Shown here: positions 49,753-58,805 of the stretch, piece after piece | How the letters are laid out: each line of letters opens with the position of its first letter | How positions within the stretch are numbered: position 1 is the first letter of the stretch | Notes under the pieces: model-generated | The model's input: only the letters and a program-made list of their open reading frames with translations | Told to the model about the DNA's origin: nothing | Database searches by the model: none | Origin: Paraburkholderia oxyphila NBRC 105797 | GTDB taxonomy: Bacteria; Pseudomonadota; Gammaproteobacteria; Burkholderiales; Burkholderiaceae | DNA: 64,000 nt | Reading direction: 5' to 3' | Assembly (NCBI RefSeq): GCF_000685075.1 | Contig: NZ_BAYD01000045.1 | Coordinates: 17,910 to 81,909 of the forward strand | Translations under genes and position numbers: made by a program

Positions 49753-50751
49753 CTACTCCGCCTTCGCGTCGCGCCTGAGCAGGGCGCTCACGGCGTCGCG
49801 CGCGGCCACGCCGTCGAACAGCACGGCGCACACCGCCTGGGTGATCGGCATGTCGATATTGTGCTCGCGCGCGATGGCGAGCACAGCGCGTGCGCAGCGC
49901 ACGCCTTCGGCCACATGGCCGAGCGCGCCGAGGATGTCATCGAGTGTGCGCCCGCTCGCAAGCTGCTTGCCCACGGTGCGGTTGCGCGAGAGGTCGCCCG
50001 TGGCGGTGAGGATGAGGTCGCCCAGACCCGTGAGACCCGTGAAGGTCTCCGCGCGCCCGCCGAGCGTCACGCCGAGGCGCGTCATCTCCGCGAGGCCGCG
50101 CGTGATGAGCGCGGCGCGTGCGTTCAGGCCGAGGCCGAGTCCATCGGAGATGCCGGTCGCGATCGCGAGCACGTTCTTGACCGCGCCGCCCACTTCCACG
50201 CCCACGACATCGTCGCCGGTATAGATGCGCATCGCACGGTGATGGAAGGCGGCGAGCGTGCGCTCGCGGCAGTCGGCCGAGGCGCTCGCAATGGTGAGCG
50301 CGACGGGCAGCCCCTCGCCCACCTCGCGCGCGAAGCTCGGCCCCGAGAGCACGCCGTTGCTCTTGTGCTCGGGCAGCTCGGCCGCCACGACCTGATGCGG
50401 CATCAGTTGCGAGTCGGCTTCGAAGCCCTTGCAGAGCCACACGAAGTGCGCGGGCGCGCGGCTCATGCCGCGCATCGTGCGCAGCATGTCGCGCAAACCC
50501 GCCACCGGCGTGCCGAGCACGACGAGATCCGCCTCGCCCGACGCATGGTCGAGCGCGGCGGCCAGATCCGTTTCATAGTGGAGTTTTTTCGGCAGCGAGA
50601 CGCCCGCGAGATAGCGGGCGTTCTCGTGCGTCTGGCGCATGGCGTTGACGAGCGCGGCATCGCGCGCCCACAACACCGTGTCGTGCGCCTGGGCCAGGTG
50701 CCCTGCCAGCGCGGTGCCCCACGCTCCGGCGCCGAGAACGGCGACTTTCAT
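49753..50751 (-). CDS. gpsA: Glycerol-3-phosphate dehydrogenase [NAD(P)+]
   Basis: 332-residue enzyme reducing dihydroxyacetone phosphate to sn-glycerol-3-phosphate for phospholipid synthesis. VAVLGAGAWGTALAGHLAQ is the nucleotide-binding start; GVEVGGAVKNVLAIATGISDGLGLGLNARAALITRGLAEM holds the catalytic lysine. It lies 39 bp downstream of secB, the conserved grxC-secB-gpsA order of proteobacteria. Confidence 0.96.
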   Translation of the reverse strand: MKVAVLGAGAWGTALAGHLAQAHDTVLWARDAALVNAMRQTHENARYLAGVSLPKKLHYETDLAAALDHASGEADLVVLGTPVAGLRDMLRTMRGMSRAPAHFVWLCKGFEADSQLMPHQVVAAELPEHKSNGVLSGPSFAREVGEGLPVALTIASASADCRERTLAAFHHRAMRIYTGDDVVGVEVGGAVKNVLAIATGISDGLGLGLNARAALITRGLAEMTRLGVTLGGRAETFTGLTGLGDLILTATGDLSRNRTVGKQLASGRTLDDILGALGHVAEGVRCARAVLAIAREHNIDMPITQAVCAVLFDGVAARDAVSALLRRDAKAE

Positions 50752-50790
50752 TCCGATACTCCGCACCGGTGGTTTCGTTTCAGCACCCAA

Positions 50791-51267
50791 TCAATGCGTG
50801 GAATGCGTGGCGTTGCTGGCGCCTTCCTGCTGCTGCGCGATTTGCTGCAGACGTTGCTCGTAGAGCGCCTGGAAGTTGATCTCGGCCAGATGGATCGGCG
50901 GGAAGCCCGCGCGCGTGATGGCGTCGGCGATGTTCGAGCGCAGGTACGGGAACAGGATGGTCGGGCAGGCGATGCCGACGAGCGGATCGACCTGTTCGGC
51001 CGGAATGTTGCGGATGTCGAAGATGCCGGCTTGCTTGGCTTCGATCAGGAACGCGATCTTTTCCTTGACCTTTGCGGTGACCGTGCCGGTCACGAGAATC
51101 TCGAACACCGACTCCGCGAGACGCTCGGCCTTCACGTCGACTTCCACTTCCACCGAGGGCATGTCCTGCTCGAGGAAGATGGCCGGCGAGTTCGGCTGCT
51201 CGAGCGACAGATCCTTGAGATAGATGCGCTGGATGTTGAAGAACGGCTGGTTGTTCTCGTCAGACAT
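50791..51267 (-). CDS. secB: Protein-export chaperone SecB
   Basis: 158-residue tetrameric chaperone that keeps preproteins unfolded and delivers them to SecA. PFFNIQRIYLKDLSLEQPNSPAIFL, VNLTVTAKVKEKIAFLIEAKQAGIF-like segment and PTILFPYLRSNIADAITRAGFPPIHLAEINF are typical, the last being the most conserved stretch. ATG at 51267 begins MSDENNQ. It lies between grxC and gpsA. Confidence 0.96.
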   Translation of the reverse strand: MSDENNQPFFNIQRIYLKDLSLEQPNSPAIFLEQDMPSVEVEVDVKAERLAESVFEILVTGTVTAKVKEKIAFLIEAKQAGIFDIRNIPAEQVDPLVGIACPTILFPYLRSNIADAITRAGFPPIHLAEINFQALYEQRLQQIAQQQEGASNATHSTH

Positions 51268-51505
51268 GGTGTTTGGCTTCCTGATTAAATTGAGTTGCAA
51301 CCGCACAGTATTGCGTCGTCTCGCAATGTCGAGGCAACGCGATGCAGCCGCAATGAGCAGCAACAGACGACAACACGCCCGCGCGGGCCTTACCGGCTCG
51401 CGCGGGCGAAAAACTGCGGCGCAGCGACGCGCCGCCAAAATCTACGTCAAAGCACGACGCCTGGGCGCAACGTCAAAGCGCGGCGTCAGGCCAGCCAGGA
51501 CCGCT

Positions 51506-51769
51506 TCAGGCTGCCGCTTCGAGCAGCGGCATCAAGCCGCCCGCGCGATCGAGCGCGGAGAGGTCATCGTAGCCGCCCACGTGCGTCTCGCCGATGAAAA
51601 CCTGCGGCACGGTCCGGCGGCCGGTGCGCGTCATCATCTCTTCGCGCCGCGCGGGATCCCGGTCGATCAGCACCTTCTCGACATGGTCGACGCCGCGCGA
51701 CTTTAAAAGACGTTCGGCCATCTGGCAATACGGGCACACCTGGGTGCTGTACATGACTACCTTGCTCAC
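51506..51769 (-). CDS. grxC: Glutaredoxin 3
   Basis: 87-residue glutathione-dependent thiol reductase with dithiol active site Cys12-Pro-Tyr-Cys15 (VCPYC) and RRTVPQVFIGETHVGGYDDLSAL, the cis-Pro and glutathione-binding loop. Start is GTG at 51769 with GGAGC upstream; its GTGA overlaps the stop codon of the rhodanese gene by four bases, so translation is coupled. Confidence 0.94.
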   Translation of the reverse strand: MSKVVMYSTQVCPYCQMAERLLKSRGVDHVEKVLIDRDPARREEMMTRTGRRTVPQVFIGETHVGGYDDLSALDRAGGLMPLLEAAA

Positions 51770-52191
51770 TTCGAAGCTCCTTGTTTCACGACCGGCATGC
51801 CGGCCTGCTGCCAGGCGTTCACGCCGCCGTCCAGCACGTGGACCTCGGCAAAACCGGCATCCTTCACGACGCGCAGCGCCTTGTGCGACTGCTGGCCCGT
51901 CTGGCAGACCAGCAATACCGGGTTGCTCTTGTTCTTCACGAACTGGGCGACCTTGGCCTGCAGCTCGCCGAATTCCAGATGGCGGGCGGCGGGCAGATGG
52001 CCCTTCGCAAAGTCGTCCGCGGAACGCAGATCGATCACCACCGCGTTGCGGCGGTTGATGAGCTGCGTCGCCTCGGCGGCGGAAACGCCGCCGCGCCCGC
52101 CGCGCTTGAGCGTCGGCCACAGTAGCAACCCTCCCGAGATGAGGACGATCGCGATGAGTACAAGGTTGATGTAATTGGTAAAGAACGTCAC
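51766..52191 (-). CDS. Membrane-anchored rhodanese-like protein
   Basis: 141-residue protein with one N-terminal helix (INLVLIAIVLISGGLLLWP) and a single rhodanese domain containing the catalytic Cys96 in LLVCQTGQQSHKALR. Related YibN proteins of E. coli sit in the same rhodanese-grxC-secB-gpsA order. The sulfur acceptor is unknown. It is first of this four-gene run and divergent from gpmA. Confidence 0.92.
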   Translation of the reverse strand: MTFFTNYINLVLIAIVLISGGLLLWPTLKRGGRGGVSAAEATQLINRRNAVVIDLRSADDFAKGHLPAARHLEFGELQAKVAQFVKNKSNPVLLVCQTGQQSHKALRVVKDAGFAEVHVLDGGVNAWQQAGMPVVKQGASK

Positions 52192-52428
52192 GGATGATCC
52201 GCCGGGAAAAAGAGAAATCGGGGGAAAACGGATTCAGGCAATCCGCTCATTATAAAATAACCGTTTGTCGCAGGGTTGCCGCCCCCCAGCCCGGGTGTGC
52301 AGCCGGGCATGCGACCACGGGGCCGGACCGTCGCCGCGAGGCAGCCGCATGAGCTGCGCGCCTGTGGCCATAGGCCTGACGGACCCCGTCCCCGATTACC
52401 GCTTCCTTCACTACCGACCGTCATCTTC

Positions 52429-53178
52429 ATGTTCAAACTCGTACTCATCCGCCACGGCGAATCGACGTGGAACAAGGAAAACCGCTTCACCGGCTGGGTC
52501 GACGTCGATCTGACCGAGCAGGGCAACCTCGAAGCCCAGCAGGCCGGCCAGTTGCTCAAGGCGTCCGGCTATTCGTTCGACATCGCGTACACGTCGGTGC
52601 TCAAGCGCGCGATCCGCACGCTCTGGCACGTCCAGGACCAGATGGACCAGATGTACCTGCCGGTGGTGCACTCGTGGCGCCTGAACGAGCGTCACTACGG
52701 TGCGCTCTCGGGCCTGAACAAGGCGGAAACCGCCGCGAAGTACGGCGACGAGCAGGTGCTGGTCTGGCGCCGCAGCTACGACACGCCGCCGCCCGCACTC
52801 GAGCCCACCGACTCGCGCACGGCCTACGACGACCCGCGCTACGCGAAGGTGCCGCGCGCAGAACTGCCGCTCACCGAGTGCCTGAAGGACACGGTGGCGC
52901 GCGTGCTGCCGCTCTGGAACGAGTCGATCGCGCCGGCCATCAAGTCGGGCAAGAAGATCGTGATCGCCGCGCACGGCAACTCGATTCGCGCGCTCGTGAA
53001 GTATCTCGACGACATCTCGGACTCGGACATCGTCGGCCTGAACATCCCGAACGGCGTGCCGCTCGTCTACGAGCTCGACGAGAACCTCAAGCCCATCAAG
53101 CACTACTATCTGGGCGACGCCGATGCCATCGCGAAGGCCCAGGCCGCCGTCGCGAACCAGGGCAAGAAGGCGGGCTGA
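52429..53178 (+). CDS. gpmA: 2,3-bisphosphoglycerate-dependent phosphoglycerate mutase
   Basis: 249-residue glycolytic mutase interconverting 3- and 2-phosphoglycerate. LVLIRHGESTWNKENRFTGWVDVDLTEQG includes the phospho-histidine RHGE; second His in IVIAAHGNSIRALVKYLD. ATG at 52429 gives the normal MFKLVLIRHGE start. Divergent from the rhodanese gene; the 237-bp gap is AT-rich near 52245-52262 and probably holds promoters that could not be resolved. Confidence 0.96.
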   Translation: MFKLVLIRHGESTWNKENRFTGWVDVDLTEQGNLEAQQAGQLLKASGYSFDIAYTSVLKRAIRTLWHVQDQMDQMYLPVVHSWRLNERHYGALSGLNKAETAAKYGDEQVLVWRRSYDTPPPALEPTDSRTAYDDPRYAKVPRAELPLTECLKDTVARVLPLWNESIAPAIKSGKKIVIAAHGNSIRALVKYLDDISDSDIVGLNIPNGVPLVYELDENLKPIKHYYLGDADAIAKAQAAVANQGKKAG

Positions 53179-53618
53179 GGCCTTCCTCGTCCCGTTTTGC
53201 ATCCCGGGCACCAGCCCCTGCAGCCCCACGGGGCCGGCGCCCGGGTCGCGGATCAGGCGCACGATGCGCGTGATCCGCGCATCAATCGCGCTAAAAGCGC
53301 ATACCGCCTTCCGCCTTTCCACCTTCGCTGACAAATCCGCCAACTCGCCGCCACCCCGCAGCCAGCGCAGCGTCAGCTTCGCGCCAGCCCGCGCCCAGCA
53401 AGGCTTTGCGGCACGCAACGTGCGAACCCCGGCAGGTTCGGACTGTCGAACACGCAACGTTCGTCCCCGCATCGCCGCTCGAATCGCCCTCGTGGGCGCC
53501 TGCTCCATCGGGATCGATCGCGCCTTATACACAGACGCGGCAGGTGTGCAGTTATACTTGTCCGTCGCTTTTCCATTAGACGCTGCCACGCGCCTTTCGA
53601 CCGCACGCAACAACCTCT
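53179..53618. other. 440-bp gap between gpmA and S41 protease gene
   Basis: No convincing gene. Just after gpmA are three GC hairpins without T-runs: CCCGGGC/GCCCGGG (53203-53245), GCGGATCA/TGATCCGC (53248-53278, with an inner GCGCA/TGCGC) and GCGCT/AGCGC (about 53288-53300). A TATACT box (53553-53558) could be the -10 of the protease gene, but no -35 matches it. Confidence 0.5.
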
Positions 53619-55190
53619 ATGCGAAAGAACCTCAAAAACATTGGCCTGATCGCTGCTGGCCTCGCGACCGGCGTATTTGCCACCCTGCAGATTTCCGCTT
53701 CGGCGCAGCAAACCCAGCAAACCGTGATCGAGCCGCTGCCGCTCGACCAGCTCCGGCTCTTCGCCGAGGTGTTCGGCCAGATCAAGCATGAGTACGTCAC
53801 GCCGGTCGACGACAAGAAGCTCCTCACCGCCGCCATCAAGGGCATGGTCTCGAGCCTCGACCCGCACTCGTCGTATCTCGACAAGACCGACTATCAAGAG
53901 CTCCAGGAGCAGACCAAGGGCCGCTTCGCGGGCCTCGGCATCGAGATTTCGTCGGAAGACGGCTTGATCAAGGTCATTTCGCCGATCGAGGACACGCCCG
54001 CGTTCCGCGCCGGCATCCGTCCGGGCGACCTCATCACGCGCATCAACGACAAGCCCGTGCGCGGCATGACGCTCGACCAGGCCGTCAAGCAGATGCGCGG
54101 CGACCCGGGCACCAAGGTCACGCTCACGATCTTCCGCAAGACCGACGACCGCACCTTCCCGCTCACCATCACGCGCGCCATCATCAAGGTGCAGAGCGTG
54201 AAGTCGAAGATCCTGGCGCCGGGCTATGCATACGTGCGCATCACGAGCTTCCAGGAGCGCACGGTCCCCGACCTCGCCGCGAAGCTGCAAGACATCGCGC
54301 GCCAGGAGCCGAACCTCAAGGGCTTCATTCTCGACCTGCGCAACAACGGCGGCGGCCTCCTGCAGAGCGCCGTGGGCGTGGCGGGCGCATTCCTGCCGCC
54401 GGACTCGGTCGTGGTCTCCACGAACGGCCAGATCCCGGACTCCAAGCAGGTCTACCGCGACACCTATGAGAACTACCGTCTGCCGTCGTTCGACGGCGAT
54501 CCGCTCAAGGGCGAGGCGGCCGAGTTCAAGACCGTGCCGATGATCGTGCTGACCAACGCCTACTCGGCGTCGGCGTCGGAAATCGTGGCCGGCGCGCTGC
54601 AGGACCAGAAGCGCGCGCTCATCGTCGGCAAGACGACCTTTGGCAAGGGCTCGGTGCAGACCGTACGTCCGATGACGGCCGACACGGCGCTGCGCCTGAC
54701 CACGGCGTACTACTACACGCCGAGCGGCCGCTCGATCCAGAACAAGGGCATCCGTCCTGACATCCCGGTCGACCAGTACGCCGACGGCGATCCGGACGAC
54801 GCACTCGTCACGCGCGAAGTGGACTACCAGAACCACCTCGCGAACACGCAGGACCCGGACGAGAAGAAGGAGCAGGACATCCGCGAGCAGGAGCGCATGG
54901 ACATGCTGCGCCAGCTCGAGGAGCAGAACGACAAGAAGACGCCGGAGCAGCGCCAGAAGGACCGCGACCGCAAGCCGGTCGAGTTCGGCACGCCCGACGA
55001 CTTCATGCTCCAGCAGGCGCTGAACAAGCTCGAGGGCAAGCCGGTGGTCGAATCGAAGTCGCCGATGGAGCGCCGTCTCGCGCTGGAGAAGCCGCCTACC
55101 TCGGCTTCCGCGCCGATCGCCGTGAAGCCGGCGGCCTCGGCAGTGCCGGGCGCTGCCGCGCCCGCCACGGACCCCGCGCCGGCGAAGTAA
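53619..55190 (+). CDS. S41-family C-terminal processing peptidase (CtpA type)
   Basis: 523-residue periplasmic serine protease. Signal peptide/anchor (about 8-29), PDZ domain (about 100-185; GLGIEISSEDGLIKVISPIEDTPAFRAGIRPGDLI), protease core with Ser in NAYSASASEIVAGAL and Lys in GKTTFGKGSVQT forming the catalytic dyad, then a charged tail (EKKEQDIREQERMDMLRQLEEQ) and a Pro/Ala-rich end. CtpA enzymes trim cell-wall hydrolases and other periplasmic proteins. The usual EnvC-type activator gene beside it in many genomes is absent. Confidence 0.94.
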   Translation: MRKNLKNIGLIAAGLATGVFATLQISASAQQTQQTVIEPLPLDQLRLFAEVFGQIKHEYVTPVDDKKLLTAAIKGMVSSLDPHSSYLDKTDYQELQEQTKGRFAGLGIEISSEDGLIKVISPIEDTPAFRAGIRPGDLITRINDKPVRGMTLDQAVKQMRGDPGTKVTLTIFRKTDDRTFPLTITRAIIKVQSVKSKILAPGYAYVRITSFQERTVPDLAAKLQDIARQEPNLKGFILDLRNNGGGLLQSAVGVAGAFLPPDSVVVSTNGQIPDSKQVYRDTYENYRLPSFDGDPLKGEAAEFKTVPMIVLTNAYSASASEIVAGALQDQKRALIVGKTTFGKGSVQTVRPMTADTALRLTTAYYYTPSGRSIQNKGIRPDIPVDQYADGDPDDALVTREVDYQNHLANTQDPDEKKEQDIREQERMDMLRQLEEQNDKKTPEQRQKDRDRKPVEFGTPDDFMLQQALNKLEGKPVVESKSPMERRLALEKPPTSASAPIAVKPAASAVPGAAAPATDPAPAK

Positions 55191-55368
55191 CCCCGTCAAG
55201 CTGCTTGCCCGCAGCTTGCTCGCTGTATGCCGTCCCCCGCCTCGCGGCCCGCACAACGTGGGCCGCGAGAACGAAGCTCCCCGCGCCAGTACAATAAGCG
55301 CTCTGTACTCACGGCGCGCGTCGCGGCTCTTACGCCCATCGCAGCGCCCAAGCCCCGTGCGCATCGCG

Positions 55369-56124
55369 ATGAACGACGACCAACTCCTCCGCTATTCCCG
55401 CCACATCCTCGTCGACGAGATCGGCATCGAGGCGCAGCAGCGCTTTCTCGACGCGCACGCGCTCGTGATTGGCGCGGGCGGCCTCGGCTCGCCCGCGGCC
55501 ATGTATCTCGCGGCCTCGGGCGTGGGCACGCTCACCCTCGTCGACAACGACACCGTCGACCTCACCAACCTGCAGCGGCAGATCATGCACGAGACGGCGT
55601 CGGTGGGTCACGCGAAGGTCGAGTCGGGCCGCGACGCGATCGCACGCCTGAATCCCGAGGTGAAGGTGAACGCCGTGCAGTCGCGCATCGACGATGCATG
55701 GCTCGACGCGCACGTGCCGGGCGCGAGCGTCGTGCTCGACTGCACCGACAACTTCGCCACGCGCCACGCCATCAACCGCGCGTGCGTGAAGCACGGTGTG
55801 CCGCTCGTCTCGGGCGCGGCGCTGCGCTTTGACGGGCAGATCAGCACCTTCGATTTCCGCGATGCGGCCTCGCCCTGCTACGCCTGCGTGTTCCCCGAGG
55901 ACCAGCCCTTCGAGGAAGTGGCGTGCGCGACGATGGGCGTCTTCGCGCCCACGGTGGGGATCATCGGCGCGATGCAGGCGGCCGAGGCGCTGCGCGTGAT
56001 CGGCGGCATCGGCACACCGCTCGTTGGCCGGCTGATGATGCTCGATTCGCTGCGCATGGAGTGGAATACGATGCGCGTCGCGCGTCAGCCCGATTGCCCG
56101 GTCTGCGGCGAGCGGCATGCCTGA
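55369..56124 (+). CDS. E1-like adenylating enzyme (ThiF/MoeB/HesA family)
   Basis: 251-residue ATP-dependent activator of a ThiS/MoaD-type sulfur carrier. DEIGIEAQQRFLDAHALVIGAGGLGSPAAMYLAASGVGTLTLVDNDTVDLTNLQRQ is the adenylation core; CYAC and CPVC are the zinc pairs; the candidate catalytic Cys is in EEVACATMGVF. No thi or moa genes adjoin, so ThiF or MoeB cannot be chosen. It follows the S41 protease, a conserved Burkholderiales pair. Confidence 0.9.
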   Translation: MNDDQLLRYSRHILVDEIGIEAQQRFLDAHALVIGAGGLGSPAAMYLAASGVGTLTLVDNDTVDLTNLQRQIMHETASVGHAKVESGRDAIARLNPEVKVNAVQSRIDDAWLDAHVPGASVVLDCTDNFATRHAINRACVKHGVPLVSGAALRFDGQISTFDFRDAASPCYACVFPEDQPFEEVACATMGVFAPTVGIIGAMQAAEALRVIGGIGTPLVGRLMMLDSLRMEWNTMRVARQPDCPVCGERHA

Positions 56125-56149
56125 GCTCGCCTAGCTGGCGTCAGATAGC

Positions 56150-56183
56150 AAAAAGCCCCGGCTGAACTGCACCGGGGCTTTTT
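56150..56183. terminator. Bidirectional terminator between thiF/moeB and ptsI
   Basis: AAAAAGCCCCGG (56150-56161) pairs with CCGGGGCTTTTT (56172-56183); serves both convergent genes. Confidence 0.9.
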
Positions 56184-56234
56184 CATGTCGGGCGTTGCAA
56201 GCTGACTGCGGCTCCTGCAAACGCTAAAGGCCAG

Positions 56235-57980
56235 CTAAGCGTGCGCGAGCCGCCCGAGCGCTGCCTCCAGCTCCTCAGGCTCATAGGCGGCCAGCACGTC
56301 GGCTACGGGCTTGTCCAGCGCCTTGAGCTGCGAGCGCAGGATCTCCTGTTTCACCACGAGCAACTGGCTCGGATGCATCGAGAATTCGGTGAGCCCCATG
56401 CCGAGCAGCAAGCGCGTGAGCTGCGGATCGCCGGCCATCTCCCCACACACCGAAACCGGCACGCCCACGCGCTTCGCCTCGCGCAGCGTATGCGCGATCA
56501 ACTGCAGCACGGCCGGATGCAGCGGGTCGTAGAGATCGGCCACGGCGTTGTCGGCGCGGTCGATCGCGAGCGTGTACTGGATCAGGTCATTGGTGCCGAT
56601 CGAGAGGAAATCGAGGCGCCGCAGGAACATCGGCAGCGCGAGCGCCGCCGCCGGGATCTCGATCATCGCGCCCACCTGCACGTTCGGGTCGTAGGCGAGC
56701 CCCGCGTCGTCGAGCTGGCGCTTGGCTTCGCGGATCAGGTCGAGCGTCTGGTCGATCTGCTGCGCGTGCGCGAGCATCGGGATCAGGATCTTGACCGTGC
56801 CGAACGCCGACGCGCGCAGGATCGCGCGCAACTGCGTGAGGAACATCTGCGGCTCGGAAAGGCTCCAGCGGATCGCGCGCAGGCCGAGCGCCGGGTTCGC
56901 GGCGGTCTCGTAGCCGTCGCCGGCACTCATCGAGTCGAGCGGCTTGTCGGCGCCCACGTCGATCGTGCGGATCGTCACCGGCAGCCCGTTCATCAGCTCG
57001 GCAGCGCGGCGATAGGCGATGAACTGCTCCTCCTCTTCCGGCAGCTGGTCCTTGTGATTCATGAACAGGAACTCGGTGCGAAACAGGCCCACGCCCGTCG
57101 CGCCCGCGTCGAGCGCCGCCTGGGCGTCCTCGGGCAGCTCGATGTTCGCGTAGAGCTGGATCTTCGCGCCGCACAAGGTTTGTGTGGGCGAGAACTTCAG
57201 GCGCTGCAGCTTGCGCCGCTCGAGCGCCATCTCGCTTTGCCGGTAGGTGTACTCCTCGAGCACGATGGGCGCGGGGTCGACGATCACCACGCCGTGGTCG
57301 CCATCGACGATGATGAGGTCGTCCTGGCGAATCAGCGCGCTCGCCTGCTGCACGCCCACGGCGGCCGGAATGCCGAGGCTGCGCGCGACGATCGCCGTGT
57401 GCGAGGTGCGCCCGCCCAGATCGGTGACGAAGCCCTGAAACGTCTGCCCCTTGAACTGCAGCATGTCGGCGGGCGCGATGTCGTGCGCGACCACGATCAT
57501 CTCGTCGCAGCCGCCGTGCAGCGCGGGCGGCATGGCGCCCGCGAGCGCCTTCAGCACGCGCTCGACCACTTGCTCGATGTCGGCCTTGCGCTCGCGCAGG
57601 TAGGCGTCCTCGATGTCGTCGAAGTGGCGCGTGAGGCGCTCGAGCTGCTCGGTGAGCGCCCACTCCACGTTGAAGCGCCGCGTGCGGATGAGGTCGATGG
57701 TCTCCTGAACGAGCATGACGTCTTTCAGGATCATCAGGTGCACGTCGATGAAGGCGCCCATTTCGGTGGGCGCGTCGGCGGCGAGGTCGGCGCGCAGCGT
57801 ATCGAGCTCCCGCTCGACGAGCGCGAGCCCGGCGCGAAAGCGCTCGATTTCGCCTTCGATCTGCGGCGGCTCGATCAGGTAATGGTCCACGTCGAGCGCA
57901 GCCGGGGCGATCAGATACGCTCGCCCGATGGCAATACCGCGTGATACGGGAATTCCATGCAGCGTGAACGGCACGCGCAC
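56235..57980 (-). CDS. ptsI: Phosphoenolpyruvate-protein phosphotransferase (PTS enzyme I)
   Basis: 581-residue EI that takes phosphate from PEP and passes it to HPr. LHGIPVSRGIAIGRAYL start, phospho-His194 in LGGRTSHTAIVARSLG, and PEP-binding GVGLFRTEFLFM and VSVCGEMAGDP are intact; length is normal. It is separated from ptsH by 339 bp containing a terminator-like hairpin, so EI may be made at lower level than HPr. Confidence 0.96.
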   Translation of the reverse strand: MRVPFTLHGIPVSRGIAIGRAYLIAPAALDVDHYLIEPPQIEGEIERFRAGLALVERELDTLRADLAADAPTEMGAFIDVHLMILKDVMLVQETIDLIRTRRFNVEWALTEQLERLTRHFDDIEDAYLRERKADIEQVVERVLKALAGAMPPALHGGCDEMIVVAHDIAPADMLQFKGQTFQGFVTDLGGRTSHTAIVARSLGIPAAVGVQQASALIRQDDLIIVDGDHGVVIVDPAPIVLEEYTYRQSEMALERRKLQRLKFSPTQTLCGAKIQLYANIELPEDAQAALDAGATGVGLFRTEFLFMNHKDQLPEEEEQFIAYRRAAELMNGLPVTIRTIDVGADKPLDSMSAGDGYETAANPALGLRAIRWSLSEPQMFLTQLRAILRASAFGTVKILIPMLAHAQQIDQTLDLIREAKRQLDDAGLAYDPNVQVGAMIEIPAAALALPMFLRRLDFLSIGTNDLIQYTLAIDRADNAVADLYDPLHPAVLQLIAHTLREAKRVGVPVSVCGEMAGDPQLTRLLLGMGLTEFSMHPSQLLVVKQEILRSQLKALDKPVADVLAAYEPEELEAALGRLAHA

Positions 57981-58319
57981 CTCCTCTGGTTATGTGATGC
58001 CGCGGCAAACCGCTGCAATGCGCTCTCTCAGACCCCGGGTTTCATTATAAATTCCGCAGCGTTCCGATGTTGCCCGACAGCCCTTGCCATAAGGGATTGC
58101 GAGCTTTCGCGCCGCCGCGCCGCGCCTTACGCTTCTCGCACGGCATCCAGCAACGAAAACGCCGCGCGTAAGCGCGGCGTCATGGAGGTCGGGTGCGGCA
58201 GTCGATGCCGCTGCGGCCGTCAGCAGCGGCCGGTAAGGGTCAGTAACGGTCAGTGACGCGAAATAAGCGTCAGGCCGGCGGCAAGCGCCGGGACGCCATT
58301 GCGCGCCGAAGCGCTCAGC
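57981..58319. other. 339-bp ptsH-ptsI spacer
   Basis: No gene seen. Holds the hairpin at 58151-58180 (separate entry), a GGTCAGT direct repeat (two close copies, about 58236-58254) and an AT-richer stretch near 58045-58070. Unusually long for these two genes, which in many bacteria nearly touch. Confidence 0.6.
58151..58180 (-). terminator. Terminator-like hairpin between ptsH and ptsI
   Basis: On the minus strand ACGCCGCGC, loop TTAC, GCGCGGCGT, then TTTCGTTG. The 9-bp GC stem with a short T-rich tail could stop part of the transcription leaving ptsH. Confidence 0.6.
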
Positions 58320-58589
58320 TCACTGGCCTTCGCCGAACTTGTCGGCGATGAGCTTGAGCAGCGCGCTCATGGCGTCGCCCTCGTCCGGGCCTTCGGTTTC
58401 GATCAGCACCGTGCTGCCGATGCCCGCCGCCAGCATCATCACGCCCATGATGCTCTTGGCGTTGATGCGGCGCCCATTGCGGCTCATCCAGATTTCTGAC
58501 TGATAGTTGCCCGCCAGCTGCGTCAGCTTCGCCGACGCACGCGCATGCAGGCCGAGTTTGTTCACGATGGTCGTTTCTTGTTGCAGCAT
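58320..58589 (-). CDS. ptsH: Phosphocarrier protein HPr
   Basis: 89-residue HPr with phospho-His15 in KLGLHARASAKL and the regulatory Ser46 in NAKSIMGVMML, the target of HPr kinase (hprK at the left end). This suits a regulatory PTS in which a mannose-type EIIA is encoded upstream. ATG at 58589 gives MLQQETTIVNK. It lies 216 bp downstream of the EIIA gene. Confidence 0.96.
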   Translation of the reverse strand: MLQQETTIVNKLGLHARASAKLTQLAGNYQSEIWMSRNGRRINAKSIMGVMMLAAGIGSTVLIETEGPDEGDAMSALLKLIADKFGEGQ

Positions 58590-58805
58590 AGTTCGTCGAT
58601 CCAGGCGCAGTGTGTTGATGTGATGCTCAGTGATTGTGCGTCGCACGCGCCGGACACGCGCGCTGTGTGTCCCTTCGCGTCGATGCGTTGATGATGCCAG
58701 TGGTGCCAATGGTGCGTTTTACGGTGCGCGGGCGCTGCGCGCGTCCGCGGGCTGCGAAATCGCCGCGCGCCGCCAATTCGTCGGATTCGCCCACTCAGCG
58801 CCCAT

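Noticed and set aside
52245..52262. Divergent TATAAT-like promoters between the rhodanese gene and gpmA
   Set aside because: Good -10-like sequences exist on both strands, but no -35 hexamer lies at 16-18 bp for either.
53179..53618. Remnant of an EnvC-type gene between gpmA and the S41 protease gene
   Set aside because: Such a gene is common at this place elsewhere, but no frame in this gap resembles a peptidase M23 or coiled-coil protein.
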